DNA of 64,000 bases from Butyrivibrio hungatei NK4A153 (GCF_000424465.1 NZ_AUJY01000012.1:148956-212955); one strand, 5' to 3'. Shown: positions 54,032 to 63,044, numbered from the stretch's first letter. Translations and numbers: made by a program. Notes: generated by a model not told the origin, from the letters alone.

Positions 54032-54364
54032 ATGTTAGATGATAGATGGGTTTTTTATGATGATGTTAAGCCTGAGGATCAGGGTAATGGCGTAGTGAGA
54101 AGGGTTCTTGCGTACAGCAAAGACCTGATGTGCGTTGAGAATACTTTTGAGGAAGGTGCTATAGGAGCCCTTCATCACCATCCGCATACGCAGATTACTT
54201 ATGTTGTGAGCGGAAAGTTTGAATTTGAGATCGATGGTGTAAAAAAGGTGGTTAAAGCAGGGGATACAATGCTTAAGACAGACAGCGTCGAGCACGGATG
54301 CGTGTGTCTTGAGAAGGGTGTTCTTCTTGATATCTTTAATCCAATGAGAGAGGATTTTGTATGA
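54032..54364 (+). CDS. Small cupin-domain protein
   Basis: The 110-residue protein is a single cupin barrel: motif 1 is G-x5-HHHPH-x4 (ALHHHPHTQITYVVSG), motif 2 is GDTMLKTDSVEHG. The three His and Glu/Gln residues of motif 1 would bind a divalent metal. Function (isomerase, sensor, sugar binding) is not predictable. GGAGG precedes the ATG. The stop overlaps the start of a 56-residue Cys protein by 4 bp, and a NUDIX gene follows, so the three form an operon. Confidence 0.87.
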   Translation: MLDDRWVFYDDVKPEDQGNGVVRRVLAYSKDLMCVENTFEEGAIGALHHHPHTQITYVVSGKFEFEIDGVKKVVKAGDTMLKTDSVEHGCVCLEKGVLLDIFNPMREDFV

Positions 54365-54531
54365 TCTGTGATACTTGTGCAAATTATGTCTATGACGAAG
54401 ACTGGGAATGTTATACGTGCATGGTCAATATGGACGAAGATGATTATTATAGGCTTATGTCCGGAAACAACAAGGATTGCCCGTATTATCAGGACAATGA
54501 TGAATACAAAGTGGTAAGACATCAGATGTGA
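54361..54531 (+). CDS. Small Cys-rich protein (56 residues, DUF6472-like)
   Basis: ATG at 54361 overlaps the cupin stop (ATGA) and the frame runs to TGA at 54529-54531. The protein has six Cys residues in the pattern CDTCANYVYDEDWECYTC followed later by DCPYYQDNDEYKVVRHQ. It is very acidic and likely binds a metal. I relate it, from memory, to the short Lachnospiraceae family DUF6472. It is coupled to both neighbours: the NUDIX start lies 9 bp after its stop, and the GAGGTGGGG of the NUDIX gene overlaps its last codons. Confidence 0.72.
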   Translation: MICDTCANYVYDEDWECYTCMVNMDEDDYYRLMSGNNKDCPYYQDNDEYKVVRHQM

Positions 54532-54539
54532 GGTGGGGT

Positions 54540-55205
54540 ATGGAAGGACCAAAGATTACAAAAGAAAAAGTTAAGCCCGTGTTCGATGAAAAGTTTATCA
54601 GGGTTTTTGATCTTCAGTACGATGAAGGAAGACATTATTTTAATGCGACAAGAAGGCCGCTTGATGAGCTTGCTTCTATTAAGAGTGATGAAGAGTTTAA
54701 GAAAATGGTTCCCGATGCCGTCAGCTGTGTAGTGGTTATTGAAGACGGCGATGAGCCGAAGCTTCTTCTTTCATATGAGTACAGATATCCTGTCGGAAGA
54801 TTTTTGCTCGGAGTTCCTGCGGGACTTGTAGATCCCGAAGATAAGGACGGCGGTTCTCCGGTTATCACTACTGCAATCAGGGAAATCCACGAGGAGACGG
54901 GAATTGTTGTCGATGAATCAAGGGATGAAGTATATGTTATCAATCCGCTTTTGTTCAGCACTCCCGGAATGACGGATGAGAGCAATGCTCTTGTCGGAGT
55001 CGTTTTGAAGGGGCACGATCTGTCTGATCTTACGCAGTCGGGAGCTGAAGGGCAGGAGTGCTTTGACGGATTTGTTTTTGTTGATAAGGCTAAGGCAAAA
55101 GATCTTTTGAAAAAAGGAATGGATGACAGAGGACACTTCTATTCAGTATATACGTGGTCGGCACTGATGTATTTTGTAAGCGACATGTGGAAAGAACATA
55201 GATAA
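54540..55205 (+). CDS. NUDIX hydrolase (ADP-ribose pyrophosphatase-like)
   Basis: The 221-residue protein has a Nudix box near residues 103-132 (PAGLVDPEDKDGGSP...AIREIHEETGIVV, with REIHEETG exact and an insert before it). YEYRYPVGRFLLGVPAG precedes it, typical of ADP-ribose or nucleoside-diphosphate-sugar hydrolases. It removes such metabolites with a divalent metal. The ATG at 54540 follows GAGGTGGGG; the GTG at 54528 overlaps the upstream gene. Last gene of a cupin-Cys protein-NUDIX operon, followed by a terminator. Confidence 0.88.
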   Translation: MEGPKITKEKVKPVFDEKFIRVFDLQYDEGRHYFNATRRPLDELASIKSDEEFKKMVPDAVSCVVVIEDGDEPKLLLSYEYRYPVGRFLLGVPAGLVDPEDKDGGSPVITTAIREIHEETGIVVDESRDEVYVINPLLFSTPGMTDESNALVGVVLKGHDLSDLTQSGAEGQECFDGFVFVDKAKAKDLLKKGMDDRGHFYSVYTWSALMYFVSDMWKEHR

Positions 55206-55235
55206 CACTTTTTTAACAGAATAAATTTTTATTAA

Positions 55236-55278
55236 AATACCGATTATAAGCGAATTTGCTTGTGATCGGTATTATTTT
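55236..55278 (+). terminator. Intrinsic terminator after the NUDIX gene
   Basis: AATACCGAT at 55236-55244 pairs perfectly with ATCGGTATT at 55265-55273, with an inner AAGC/GCTT stem, followed by ATTTTT. Confidence 0.85.
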
Positions 55279-55301
55279 TCGTAGATTATTACAAATACAT
55301 A

Positions 55302-55370
55302 TTGACGTAATGGTAACAAGAATGGTAACATAAGTATACTTGGAATGTTAATTTGCAAGTAAAGTATAAT
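55302..55370 (+). promoter_or_regulatory. Promoter region of the zinc-ribbon membrane protein gene
   Basis: TTGACG at 55302-55307 with TAACAT at 55326-55331 (18 bp), or a downstream TATAAT near 55365 with TTGGAA 19 bp before it, are the candidates. AATGGTAACA is repeated at 55309-55318 and 55321-55330 (12-bp period). Confidence 0.35.
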
Positions 55371-55449
55371 TATCAATTTAGAAACAGGCTATCAGACACT
55401 TTATTCAAGGCATGCGATAGAGGGGGATGGATAGCAGGAGGTAATACAG

Positions 55450-56595
55450 ATGGGTGTATGCGAATATTGTGGAAAAGAACTTGCGGACGGAGAACTTTGT
55501 ACATGTGCGCAAGCGCAGAATAAACGTGAAGCCAATGACGAGATAAGAAAAGTTTTCGATATGATGGATAAAAGAGAATTCGGAGAGGAAGAGCGTAAGG
55601 CTAAGCCTAAGAGAAAATCCACACGTGCCAAGAAGAACGAAACATTTGCTGAAGAGATGAAGACATTTGACGAATCATCAGAGGAAAAACTTGAAGAGAA
55701 GGCTGTAAAAAAGACAAGAGCAAAGGCTAAAGCAGAGCCGAAGGCTGAGATGAAAGCTGAAACAACAGAAGAAACTTCTGAAGTAAAAGAAGAGACTGCC
55801 GAAGCAAAAGCTGAAGAGGCAATAGAAACAAAGGCTGAAGGATTAGTTAATACCAAGCCGGTATTCAGTGTTGTTTCAAATGCGGAAGTTAAGGAAGAAC
55901 CTGCCAAGAAGGAAGTAAAGAGTAAAAAGGAGCGTTCTGCAAAGAAGCCTGAGGTTGATTTTGTTGCGATCAAAGAGGATGCATCTGAAGCATTTGCAAG
56001 ATTTGTTGACTTGTTCAGCAAGCCCGTTACCAACGGTGCAACTTTTGCCGCAGGAAAGAATTTTACTTCCGCGCTTATATTTATGGTTGCTCAGATTATA
56101 TTCTCATCAATTTTTGTGGCTGTAGTTATTTGTAAGATAAACAATGAGATGCAGGAACAGGTATTTCCGTTCATGGATCTGTCAGGATATACATTTTCGG
56201 CAGGAGGATCTTTTATCCTTGCCATGTTGTTCTCTGCTTTGCTTGCGGTAGTATTTGCACTTCTTATGTTTGCCGCAGGAAGAGCAATGAATATTGATAT
56301 CGAATTTAAGGAAGCTGTTGCGATTGCGGGTATCAAGTCAGCATTTATGATTCCCTGCATAATACTTGCAATATTCTTTACTATGATAAAAGCAATGCTT
56401 GGAATCGGCATCTATCTTATCTTTGGAATAGTGGTGCTCTGTATGGTATTCGGTATTGTATTTGAGAAATATAAGAGAAACAAGAACGCTATGCTGTATC
56501 TATACTCTGCAGTAATATTGATGTTCCTGATAATTCTTTTTGTTATCTATTCAAACTCAGTTAAATTGTACATTCCCGATGCATTCCTTAAGTAG
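55450..56595 (+). CDS. Zinc-ribbon membrane protein with charged linker
   Basis: The 381-residue protein begins with a small zinc ribbon (C-x2-C...C-x-C in CEYCGKELADGELCTC), then a Lys/Glu/Ala-rich, probably disordered or coiled region (about residues 25-175; KAKAEPKAEMKAETTEE). Five membrane helices follow (about residues 205-370), resembling Yip1-type integral membrane proteins. Function unknown. It has its own promoter region and a strong terminator, so it is monocistronic. The zinc-ribbon plus membrane-domain layout recurs in several proteins of this window. Confidence 0.8.
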   Translation: MGVCEYCGKELADGELCTCAQAQNKREANDEIRKVFDMMDKREFGEEERKAKPKRKSTRAKKNETFAEEMKTFDESSEEKLEEKAVKKTRAKAKAEPKAEMKAETTEETSEVKEETAEAKAEEAIETKAEGLVNTKPVFSVVSNAEVKEEPAKKEVKSKKERSAKKPEVDFVAIKEDASEAFARFVDLFSKPVTNGATFAAGKNFTSALIFMVAQIIFSSIFVAVVICKINNEMQEQVFPFMDLSGYTFSAGGSFILAMLFSALLAVVFALLMFAAGRAMNIDIEFKEAVAIAGIKSAFMIPCIILAIFFTMIKAMLGIGIYLIFGIVVLCMVFGIVFEKYKRNKNAMLYLYSAVILMFLIILFVIYSNSVKLYIPDAFLK

Positions 56596-56663
56596 TCCGC
56601 ATGAATGTATAGTGGGAAATGTGCTTTTGCCATTCAAAGGGGCTGTGAAATAATCAGTTCATG

Positions 56664-56710
56664 AAAAAAGAGAAGTGATAGCTGGAAACAGCCAATTACT
56701 TCTCTTTTTT
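56664..56710. terminator. Bidirectional terminator
   Basis: AAAAAAGAGAAGT at 56664-56676 is the perfect reverse complement of ACTTCTCTTTTTT at 56698-56710. It can stop transcription from the membrane protein gene on one side and from the minus-strand tRNA on the other. Confidence 0.9.
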
Positions 56711-56730
56711 CATGGTAAAATATTACCATG
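56711..56730. repeat. Palindrome next to the terminator
   Basis: CATGGTAA and TTACCATG (56711-56718 and 56723-56730) form an 8-bp stem with a 4-nt loop, directly abutting the preceding terminator. Role unknown. Confidence 0.6.
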
Positions 56731-56782
56731 ATCAAACAAACCAATTCTTATTACTGATTAAAACAGCATTTTTACAATATAG

Positions 56783-56869
56783 CGGAGTCGGAGGGATTCG
56801 AACCCTCGTGCCCAAAAAGGACAAACGCATTTCGAGTGCGCCTCATTACGACCACTTTGATACGACTCC
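56783..56869 (-). tRNA. tRNA-Ser (anticodon CGA)
   Basis: On the minus strand the 87-nt sequence has a 7-bp acceptor stem (GGAGTCG/CGACTCC), a D arm, the anticodon loop CTCGAAA with anticodon CGA (reads UCG), a long class-II variable arm (TTTGTCCTTTTTGGGCACG) and the T arm GAGGGTTCGAATCCCTC. The long variable arm confirms Ser. The 3' CCA is not encoded. It has a strong promoter at 56910-56882. Confidence 0.95.
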
Positions 56870-56881
56870 AGAACGTTTTAC

Positions 56882-56910
56882 ATTATACTTATTATACAGG
56901 CCTTCGTCAA
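56882..56910 (-). promoter_or_regulatory. Promoter of tRNA-Ser
   Basis: On the minus strand TTGACG (56910-56905) and TATAAT (56887-56882) are 17 bp apart, placing the start about 6 nt before the tRNA. Confidence 0.85.
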
Positions 56911-56921
56911 TCGGTATTAAC

Positions 56922-56950
56922 TTGGCATTGGGAATATTATTTTGTATAAT
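56922..56950 (+). promoter_or_regulatory. Promoter of the phosphofructokinase gene
   Basis: TTGGCA at 56922-56927 and TATAAT at 56945-56950 are 17 bp apart. The leader to the ATG is about 37 nt and contains GGAGGAGG. It is back-to-back with the tRNA promoter. Confidence 0.85.
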
Positions 56951-56993
56951 TAACGGTAGTATGCGATAAAAAATAGGAGGAGGCCTATTCATT

Positions 56994-58067
56994 ATGATTA
57001 GAATCGGGATGTTGACCAGCGGTGGTGACTGTCAGGCTTTGAATGCTGCTATGAGGGGCGTTGTTAAATGCATCGCCAACAGTGGTGAAGAAGTTGAGTT
57101 CTACGGTTTTTTGAATGGCTACAAAGGGCTTATATACGGCGATTTTCGTATGCTTACTTCCAGGGATTTTTCGGGCATACTTACAAAAGGTGGCACAATA
57201 CTCGGAAGTTCGAGAACACCTTTTAAGACGATCAAGGATCCGGATGAGAACGGACTTGATAAAGTTGAGGCAATGAAGCAGAACTATTACAAGTTAAAGC
57301 TGGATTGTCTCGTGATACTCGGAGGAAACGGTTCACAGAAGACTGCGAATCTTTTGAGCGAAGAAGGACTTAATATTGTTTCTCTTCCGAAGACTATCGA
57401 CAACGATCTGTGGGGAACGGATATGACATTCGGCTTCCAGAGTGCGGTTGATATTGCGACGGGCGTAATTGATAACATCCATACTACGGCCGATTCGCAC
57501 GGACGAGTATTTATCATTGAAGTAATGGGACATAAGGTAGGCTGGCTTACTCTTAACGCAGGAATTGCGGGCGGAGCGGATGTAGTCCTTATACCTGAGA
57601 TTCCTTATGATATAGACAAGGTGTGCAATGCGATAAGAGCTCGTGATGAGCACGGCAGCAGATTTACCATTATCGCGGTTGCAGAGGGCGCGATTTCCAA
57701 GAAGGACGCCAAGCTTTCCAAGAAAGAATATAAAGAGAAGGTAGCAAACCGCAAATATCCTTCTGTTTCATATGAGATTGCCGATGCGATCCAGAAAAAG
57801 ACCGGACACGAAGTAAGAGTTACCGTTCCCGGCCACATGCAAAGAGGTGGAGCGCCTGATCCTTATGACAGAGTTTTTGCATCGAGACTCGGTGCGGAAG
57901 CCGGCTGGCTTGTGCTTAAAAAGCAGTACGGATATATGGTGGCTTACAAGAACAGAGAGATAGTTAAGGTTCCGCTTAAGGAAATTGCGGGCAAGCTTAA
58001 ATCTGTGGCACCTGATGCCGGAATAATCAAAGAGGCCAAGGCTTTGGGAGTTTGCTTCGGAGATTAA
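56994..58067 (+). CDS. pfkA: 6-phosphofructokinase (mixed-substrate type)
   Basis: The 357-residue enzyme phosphorylates fructose 6-phosphate in glycolysis. Motifs: TSGGDCQALNAAMRG for phosphate donor binding, PKTIDNDLWGTDMTFGFQSA with the catalytic Asp of TIDND, MGHKVGWL and PGHMQRGG for substrate. Two specificity positions disagree with a simple assignment: LGGNGSQ replaces GGDGS (ATP type) or GGDDS (PPi type), and PKTIDND has the Lys typical of PPi or mixed-substrate enzymes instead of the Gly of E. coli PFK. The donor (ATP or pyrophosphate) is therefore open. It has its own promoter; dnaX follows 36 bp downstream. Confidence 0.92.
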   Translation: MIRIGMLTSGGDCQALNAAMRGVVKCIANSGEEVEFYGFLNGYKGLIYGDFRMLTSRDFSGILTKGGTILGSSRTPFKTIKDPDENGLDKVEAMKQNYYKLKLDCLVILGGNGSQKTANLLSEEGLNIVSLPKTIDNDLWGTDMTFGFQSAVDIATGVIDNIHTTADSHGRVFIIEVMGHKVGWLTLNAGIAGGADVVLIPEIPYDIDKVCNAIRARDEHGSRFTIIAVAEGAISKKDAKLSKKEYKEKVANRKYPSVSYEIADAIQKKTGHEVRVTVPGHMQRGGAPDPYDRVFASRLGAEAGWLVLKKQYGYMVAYKNREIVKVPLKEIAGKLKSVAPDAGIIKEAKALGVCFGD

Positions 58068-58103
58068 GCAATAAAAAAGTTTTGTTTGGAGCAATTATTT
58101 TAG

Positions 58104-59702
58104 ATGAGTTATGTTGCATTATACAGAAAATTCAGACCACCTGTTTTTGAAGATGTAAAAGGACAGGATCATATAGTAACCACGCTGAAAAATCAGATCA
58201 GATCTGACAGAGTCGGACACGCTTACCTGTTTTGCGGAACACGCGGAACAGGTAAGACTTCTGTTGCCAAGATTCTGGCAAAAGCCGTAAATTGTGAACA
58301 TCCGATAGACGGAAGCCCCTGTGGTGAATGCGAGATGTGCAGGGAGATTGCCGCCGGAAACAGCATGAATGTGATAGAGATCGATGCTGCGTCGAACAAC
58401 GGTGTTGATAATGTAAGAGAGATTATAGACGAAGTTTCTTATTCTCCGACAAAGGGAAAGCGCAAAGTGTACATCATAGACGAGGTTCACATGTTGTCTA
58501 CGGGTGCTTTTAACGCGCTTTTGAAAACTCTGGAGGAACCTCCGTCATATGTAATGTTTATTCTGGCAACAACGGAAGTTCATAAGATTCCTATCACAAT
58601 TCTTTCAAGATGTCAGAGATATGACTTCCATAGGATTACAGTGGACAGTATTGAGCAGCGCCTCAGAGAAGTTGTTGATTCGGAAGGAATCACGGTCGAG
58701 GAGAGGGCGCTCAGATATATTGCAAAGACTGCAGACGGATCTATGAGAGATTCTCTGAGTCTACTTGATCAGTGCGTTGCGTTTAATTATGGCGAAGAGC
58801 TTACCTACGATAAGGTGCTGAATGTGCTCGGAGCCGTTGACACTGAGGTGTTTAGCAAGCTCTTTTCCGCAATATATAGTCAGAACGCGGATGAAGCACT
58901 CAAGATATTGGCAGATGTAGTCGTTCAGGGACGAGAGCTTTCGCAGTTTGTAAATGATTTTGTCTGGTATCTGCGCAATCTTATGCTTATTCAGGCTTCG
59001 GATCAGATGGAAGATGTTGTTGATATTTCCACCGATAACCTGAAAGTGCTGAAGGAACAGGCAGAAGGCGTTGATGTAGACGTTCTTCTTAGATATATCA
59101 GAATTTTTTCCGAACTTTCTTCTCAGCTGCGCTTTGCTACGCAGAAGAGGGTACTTATAGAAATAACTCTTATCAAGATGTGTAAGCCGCAGATGGAGCC
59201 GGGTGAAGATTCGCTCGAGGACAGGCTTAGGATCCTGGAGAAGAATGCCGAAGAGAATTCGAAGCTGTTAAAGGGAATTCAGGGTGGACAGATCGCTGTT
59301 ACAACGAGTGCTGCGGCCGCCTCCGGGAGTTCTGATATTGTAAGGGAAAAGAAGGTGCTGGACAGGGCTGTTCCCGATGATATAAAGCGAATTGTTTCGA
59401 ATTGGCCGAGGGTTATCGCGGGAATGGAAAATCCCATGAAGACCTACCTGCAGAGAGCAAAGTTGAGTCTTGGAAACAACGATGCACTGCAGATTGTTTT
59501 TGACAACAAGCAACTCGCCGATAAATATTCTTCGGGACAGTCGGCTGAGGATCTTCAAAATGTTCTTGATAATTCTATCGGCAAGCATGTGGCATTTGAG
59601 ACGCGCTATGTTGAGCCACAGCAGACTTTTGAAGAAAACTTCGTAAATTTGCAAGCTATAAATTTTGATATAGTTACAGAAGATGAAGAAAAGGAGAACT
59701 AG
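58104..59702 (+). CDS. dnaX: DNA polymerase III gamma/tau subunit
   Basis: The clamp-loader subunit opens the sliding clamp with ATP. AAA+ features: Walker A GTRGTGKTS, a zinc site (CEHPIDGSPCGECEMC), Walker B VYIIDEVHML, sensor 1 ATTEVHKIP and the Arg finger SRCQRYDF. The 532-residue length fits a Firmicute form with a short tau tail. I see no A-AAA-AAG slippery site for frameshifting. The binding site is weak (GGAG about 12-15 nt upstream). First gene of the classic dnaX-ybaB-recR operon. Confidence 0.95.
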   Translation: MSYVALYRKFRPPVFEDVKGQDHIVTTLKNQIRSDRVGHAYLFCGTRGTGKTSVAKILAKAVNCEHPIDGSPCGECEMCREIAAGNSMNVIEIDAASNNGVDNVREIIDEVSYSPTKGKRKVYIIDEVHMLSTGAFNALLKTLEEPPSYVMFILATTEVHKIPITILSRCQRYDFHRITVDSIEQRLREVVDSEGITVEERALRYIAKTADGSMRDSLSLLDQCVAFNYGEELTYDKVLNVLGAVDTEVFSKLFSAIYSQNADEALKILADVVVQGRELSQFVNDFVWYLRNLMLIQASDQMEDVVDISTDNLKVLKEQAEGVDVDVLLRYIRIFSELSSQLRFATQKRVLIEITLIKMCKPQMEPGEDSLEDRLRILEKNAEENSKLLKGIQGGQIAVTTSAAAASGSSDIVREKKVLDRAVPDDIKRIVSNWPRVIAGMENPMKTYLQRAKLSLGNNDALQIVFDNKQLADKYSSGQSAEDLQNVLDNSIGKHVAFETRYVEPQQTFEENFVNLQAINFDIVTEDEEKEN

Positions 59703-59704
59703 AA

Positions 59705-60052
59705 ATGGCTAAAAGAGGCGGTTTCCCCGGAGGCGGAATGCCCGGAAACATGAACAATCTTATGAAACAGGCGCAGAGAATGCAGCGTCAGATGGAGGAG
59801 AGTCAGAAAGAACTTGAGACCAAAGAATTCACTGCCAAATCCGGCGGCGGTGCTGTAGAGGCGACTGTATATGGAAATAAGACTTTAAAGAGCGTTGTTA
59901 TATCACCTGATGCGGTTGATCCCGATGATGTTGAGATGCTTCAGGATATGATAGTTGCCGCAGTTAACGAGGCTATGAAGCAGGCTGACGAAGCAAGCGG
60001 AGCCATGATCGGCAAGATGACAGGCGGATTAGGCGGAGGATTTCCTTTCTGA
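59705..60052 (+). CDS. ybaB: YbaB/EbfC nucleoid-associated protein
   Basis: The 115-residue protein has the family core: [20 protein letters not shown], then [18 protein letters not shown] and [12 protein letters not shown] Gly-rich N-terminus and C-terminal GGLGGGFPF extend it. It binds DNA as a dimer and is almost always next to recR, as here. It starts 2 bp after dnaX and its stop overlaps the recR start (TGATG). Confidence 0.94.
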   Translation: MAKRGGFPGGGMPGNMNNLMKQAQRMQRQMEESQKELETKEFTAKSGGGAVEATVYGNKTLKSVVISPDAVDPDDVEMLQDMIVAAVNEAMKQADEASGAMIGKMTGGLGGGFPF

Positions 60053-60651
60053 TGGATCTTTACAGCGGACATATTAATCGGCTGATAGATGAACTTGCTT
60101 CCCTGCCGGGAATAGGTGGCAAATCGGCGCAGAGGCTTGCTTTTTATATAATCAATCTCCCTAAGGACAGGGTAAAAAAGCTTGCCGATTCAATAACAAG
60201 TGCGAGAGAAAATGTGCATTACTGCAAAGTGTGCTGTACTCTTACCGATGAAGACATCTGCCCTATATGCGGTAATCAGAACAGAAATCACAAGATTATT
60301 ATGGTTGTGGAAAATGCCAGAGATCTGGCGGCATATGAGAAAACCGGGAAGTACGAAGGGGTGTATCATGTACTGCATGGTGCGATCTCTCCGATGTTGG
60401 GAATTGGTCCGGGGGATATAAGACTGGCTGAGCTTATGCAGAGGCTTCAGACAGAAGATGTTGAGGAAGTTATTGTAGCGACCAATTCAAGTCTTGAAGG
60501 TGAAACAACAGCAATGTATATAAGTAAGCTGATCAAACCCACAGGCATTAAAGTTACGAGAATAGCCAGTGGTGTTCCTGTAGGCGGAGACTTGGAATAT
60601 ATTGATGAAGTTACTTTGCTCAGGGCTTTGGAAGGTAGAACAGAACTGTAA
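60052..60651 (+). CDS. recR: Recombination mediator protein RecR
   Basis: The 199-residue protein has the helix-hairpin-helix [19 protein letters not shown], the four-Cys zinc finger ([17 protein letters not shown]) and the Toprim domain ([29 protein letters not shown]). RecR acts with RecO and RecF to load RecA on gaps. Length is standard. Last gene of the dnaX-ybaB-recR unit. Confidence 0.96.
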   Translation: MDLYSGHINRLIDELASLPGIGGKSAQRLAFYIINLPKDRVKKLADSITSARENVHYCKVCCTLTDEDICPICGNQNRNHKIIMVVENARDLAAYEKTGKYEGVYHVLHGAISPMLGIGPGDIRLAELMQRLQTEDVEEVIVATNSSLEGETTAMYISKLIKPTGIKVTRIASGVPVGGDLEYIDEVTLLRALEGRTEL

Positions 60652-60681
60652 TGTTCACGAATTATGGAGGTAATGTAAAAA

Positions 60682-61719
60682 ATGGCAGTAAAAAAAGTGT
60701 TATTTGGAGAAACACCAAATAAGGAGCAGGTGTTTGAGTATCATATCTCAAACAAGAACAATGTTGAGGTTGTTGTTATCAACTTCGGAGTTACTATCAA
60801 GAATATTTTTGTACCTGATAAGGATGGAAAGGTTGTTGACGTTGTTCTTGGATATGACGATCTTGCCGGATATCTTGAGAACTCATGCTTCCTCGGATCG
60901 ACTGTAGGACCTACAGCTAACAGAATCTGCGAAGCTAAGTACAAGATTGACGGAAAAGAATTCTCTCTTCCTGTTAATGATGGACCCAATAACCTTCACA
61001 CAGATATGAATAACGGATTCCATAAGAGAGTATGGGATGCCGTAGAAGGTGATGACAGCGTTAAATTCACTCTTAAATCAGAGGATGGCGACCTTGGATT
61101 TGCCGGAAACAGAGTATTTGAAGTTACATATTCTCTTTCAGACGACAATTCATTGTCTATCCATTACAATGCAACAAGTGATGCAAATACACTTATCAAT
61201 ATGACAAATCACGCATACTTTAACTTGAACGGTCAGGGATCGATCCTTGATCATACACTTAAGCTTAATGCGTCACACTATACACCTGTAATCGATTCTG
61301 CAGCTATTCCTACAGGCGAGATTGCAAGTGTTGTCGGAACACCTTTTGATTTCCTTGCAGAGAAGACTATCGGAAAAGATATCAATGCAGATAACGAGCA
61401 GCTTAAGGCTGTTGGCGGATACGATCACAACTACGTTGTTGATAATGCTGACGGTTCTATCAATGAGATCGCTGTTCTTTCATCAGCTCAGACAGGTATC
61501 ACAATGAAGTGCTTCACCGATCTTCCGGGTGTTCAGCTCTATGCAGGGAACTTCCTTAGCGGAGAAAATTGCAAGGGTGGAGTAAGCTATAAGAGCAGAG
61601 AAGGAGTGTGCCTTGAGACACAGTTCTATCCCAACTCTATCAATCAGGAAGGCTTCCCTAAGCCTGTTTTTGGTCCTGATAAGGTTTATGATACAACAAC
61701 AATCTATCAGTTCGTATAA
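60682..61719 (+). CDS. galM: Aldose 1-epimerase (galactose mutarotase)
   Basis: The 345-residue enzyme interconverts alpha and beta anomers of galactose and glucose. Signatures: VVINFGVTIKNIFVPDKDGKV start, SCFLGSTVGPTANRI, NDGPNNLHTDMNNGFHK with the first catalytic His, TNHAYFNLNG with the second His, and QFYPNSINQEGFP with the catalytic Glu near LETQFYPNS. GGAGG precedes the ATG. Codon use looks more biased than in the neighbours, fitting high expression. No other Leloir-pathway gene is in the window. Confidence 0.95.
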   Translation: MAVKKVLFGETPNKEQVFEYHISNKNNVEVVVINFGVTIKNIFVPDKDGKVVDVVLGYDDLAGYLENSCFLGSTVGPTANRICEAKYKIDGKEFSLPVNDGPNNLHTDMNNGFHKRVWDAVEGDDSVKFTLKSEDGDLGFAGNRVFEVTYSLSDDNSLSIHYNATSDANTLINMTNHAYFNLNGQGSILDHTLKLNASHYTPVIDSAAIPTGEIASVVGTPFDFLAEKTIGKDINADNEQLKAVGGYDHNYVVDNADGSINEIAVLSSAQTGITMKCFTDLPGVQLYAGNFLSGENCKGGVSYKSREGVCLETQFYPNSINQEGFPKPVFGPDKVYDTTTIYQFV

Positions 61720-61773
61720 TTCTGATAAATTAGAAAAAAGCTTTTTGCGAAGCTGATATTATGGAGGTTTGTC

Positions 61774-62997
61774 TTGGCAGAAGTACGTGACTTTAGTACA
61801 TATGCTGGTAAATTGAATAGCAGGAAAAAGAGCGGTGCATCTGACAGGCAGACCTCTTACAAAGAAAAAATCAGGAGCCACAAGCTTAAAGTTTTTATAA
61901 GAGCGGTGGTTCTTATCGTATTTTGTACGGTTATGATCTCGGTCATATACATAAGTTGGCGTGACAAGGTGTATTCTGAAGCGATTACGGTAAAAGGCGT
62001 GCCTATATCTATTGAAGACGATACTAAGATAGTAAGTCTCGGCGGACACATGGTGCGGTGCAGTAAGGACGGTGTGAGTTGCTATGATTCATCCGGAAAG
62101 GCACTTTGGACTCAGCCGTATCAGATGCAGAATCCAAAAGCAAGAACATGCGCCAATACCATAGCTATCGGAGATGATAACGGCCACGAGATCTATGTGG
62201 GCGATATCAACGGTCTGTTGGGAAAAGTGGATATAAACATGCCTATGAGAGATTTTTGCGTGTCATCGCAGGGTGTGGTTGCTGCGGTTCTTGACGGAGA
62301 AGACGTTGCCTGGATATATCTTTACAGCGCGCAAGGTGAAGAACTTGCCAGATTCAGAACAACAATGAAAGATTATGGATATCCGCAGAAGATCAGTATT
62401 TCTCCGAACGGTCAGCTTGTGTGCGTATCGTACCTCGGACCTGAAGATGGAAATATAATATCGAAAGTTGCTTTTTATAATTTTGGCGATGTTGGAAAAA
62501 ATGTAGAAGATAATCTGGTCAGCTCTTACAATTATAATAATTCCGTTGCTCCTTTTGTTCAGTTTTTTGACTCTGATAAGTCATTTTCAGTTTCCAATGA
62601 CAAGATCATGTTCTATTCAGGATCGCAGAAACCTGAGAAGCAGGCGGAGGAAACAATAGAGAACGATGAAATAAGATCTGTGCGTTACAGTGATTCTTAT
62701 GTCGGACTTGTGTTTGCTGAAGGTTCCGATAAGGGAGCATACAGGCTTGAAGTGTATAACACGGCGGGAAATCACGTGTTGACCACATATTATGATATCG
62801 ACGGCGCGGATATTATTTTTAGTAATAAGCAGATTGTTATCTATAATCAAAATGATTATCTGATAAAAGATATGAACGGAAGAGTCAAGTATCAGGGAAC
62901 ATTTGAAGAACCGGTAAGGACAATGATACCTACAGGTTCAAAGAGTAATTTCATTTTGGCAACAAGAGAAAGCATTGATACATTGGTACTTAAGTGA
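61774..62997 (+). CDS. DUF5711 family membrane beta-propeller protein
   Basis: The TTG at 61774 lies 6 nt after GGAGG; the ATG at 61761 is out of frame. The 407-residue protein has one membrane helix (about residues 42-64) and an extracellular beta-propeller-like domain with repeated short strands (VSLGGHMVRCSKDG, VCVSYLGPEDGN). This layout fits DUF5711, a Lachnospiraceae family of unknown function. A CvpA-like gene follows, its upstream frame overlapping the end of this one. Confidence 0.82.
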   Translation: MAEVRDFSTYAGKLNSRKKSGASDRQTSYKEKIRSHKLKVFIRAVVLIVFCTVMISVIYISWRDKVYSEAITVKGVPISIEDDTKIVSLGGHMVRCSKDGVSCYDSSGKALWTQPYQMQNPKARTCANTIAIGDDNGHEIYVGDINGLLGKVDINMPMRDFCVSSQGVVAAVLDGEDVAWIYLYSAQGEELARFRTTMKDYGYPQKISISPNGQLVCVSYLGPEDGNIISKVAFYNFGDVGKNVEDNLVSSYNYNNSVAPFVQFFDSDKSFSVSNDKIMFYSGSQKPEKQAEETIENDEIRSVRYSDSYVGLVFAEGSDKGAYRLEVYNTAGNHVLTTYYDIDGADIIFSNKQIVIYNQNDYLIKDMNGRVKYQGTFEEPVRTMIPTGSKSNFILATRESIDTLVLK

Positions 62998-63044
62998 GTT
63001 TATATTGTTGTGCTTGTATTAAGAAGCACGGACAGAGGATTATT

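Noticed and set aside
58104..59702. Programmed frameshift in dnaX
   Set aside because: No A-AAA-AAG slippery sequence was seen; the short tau tail alone explains the length.
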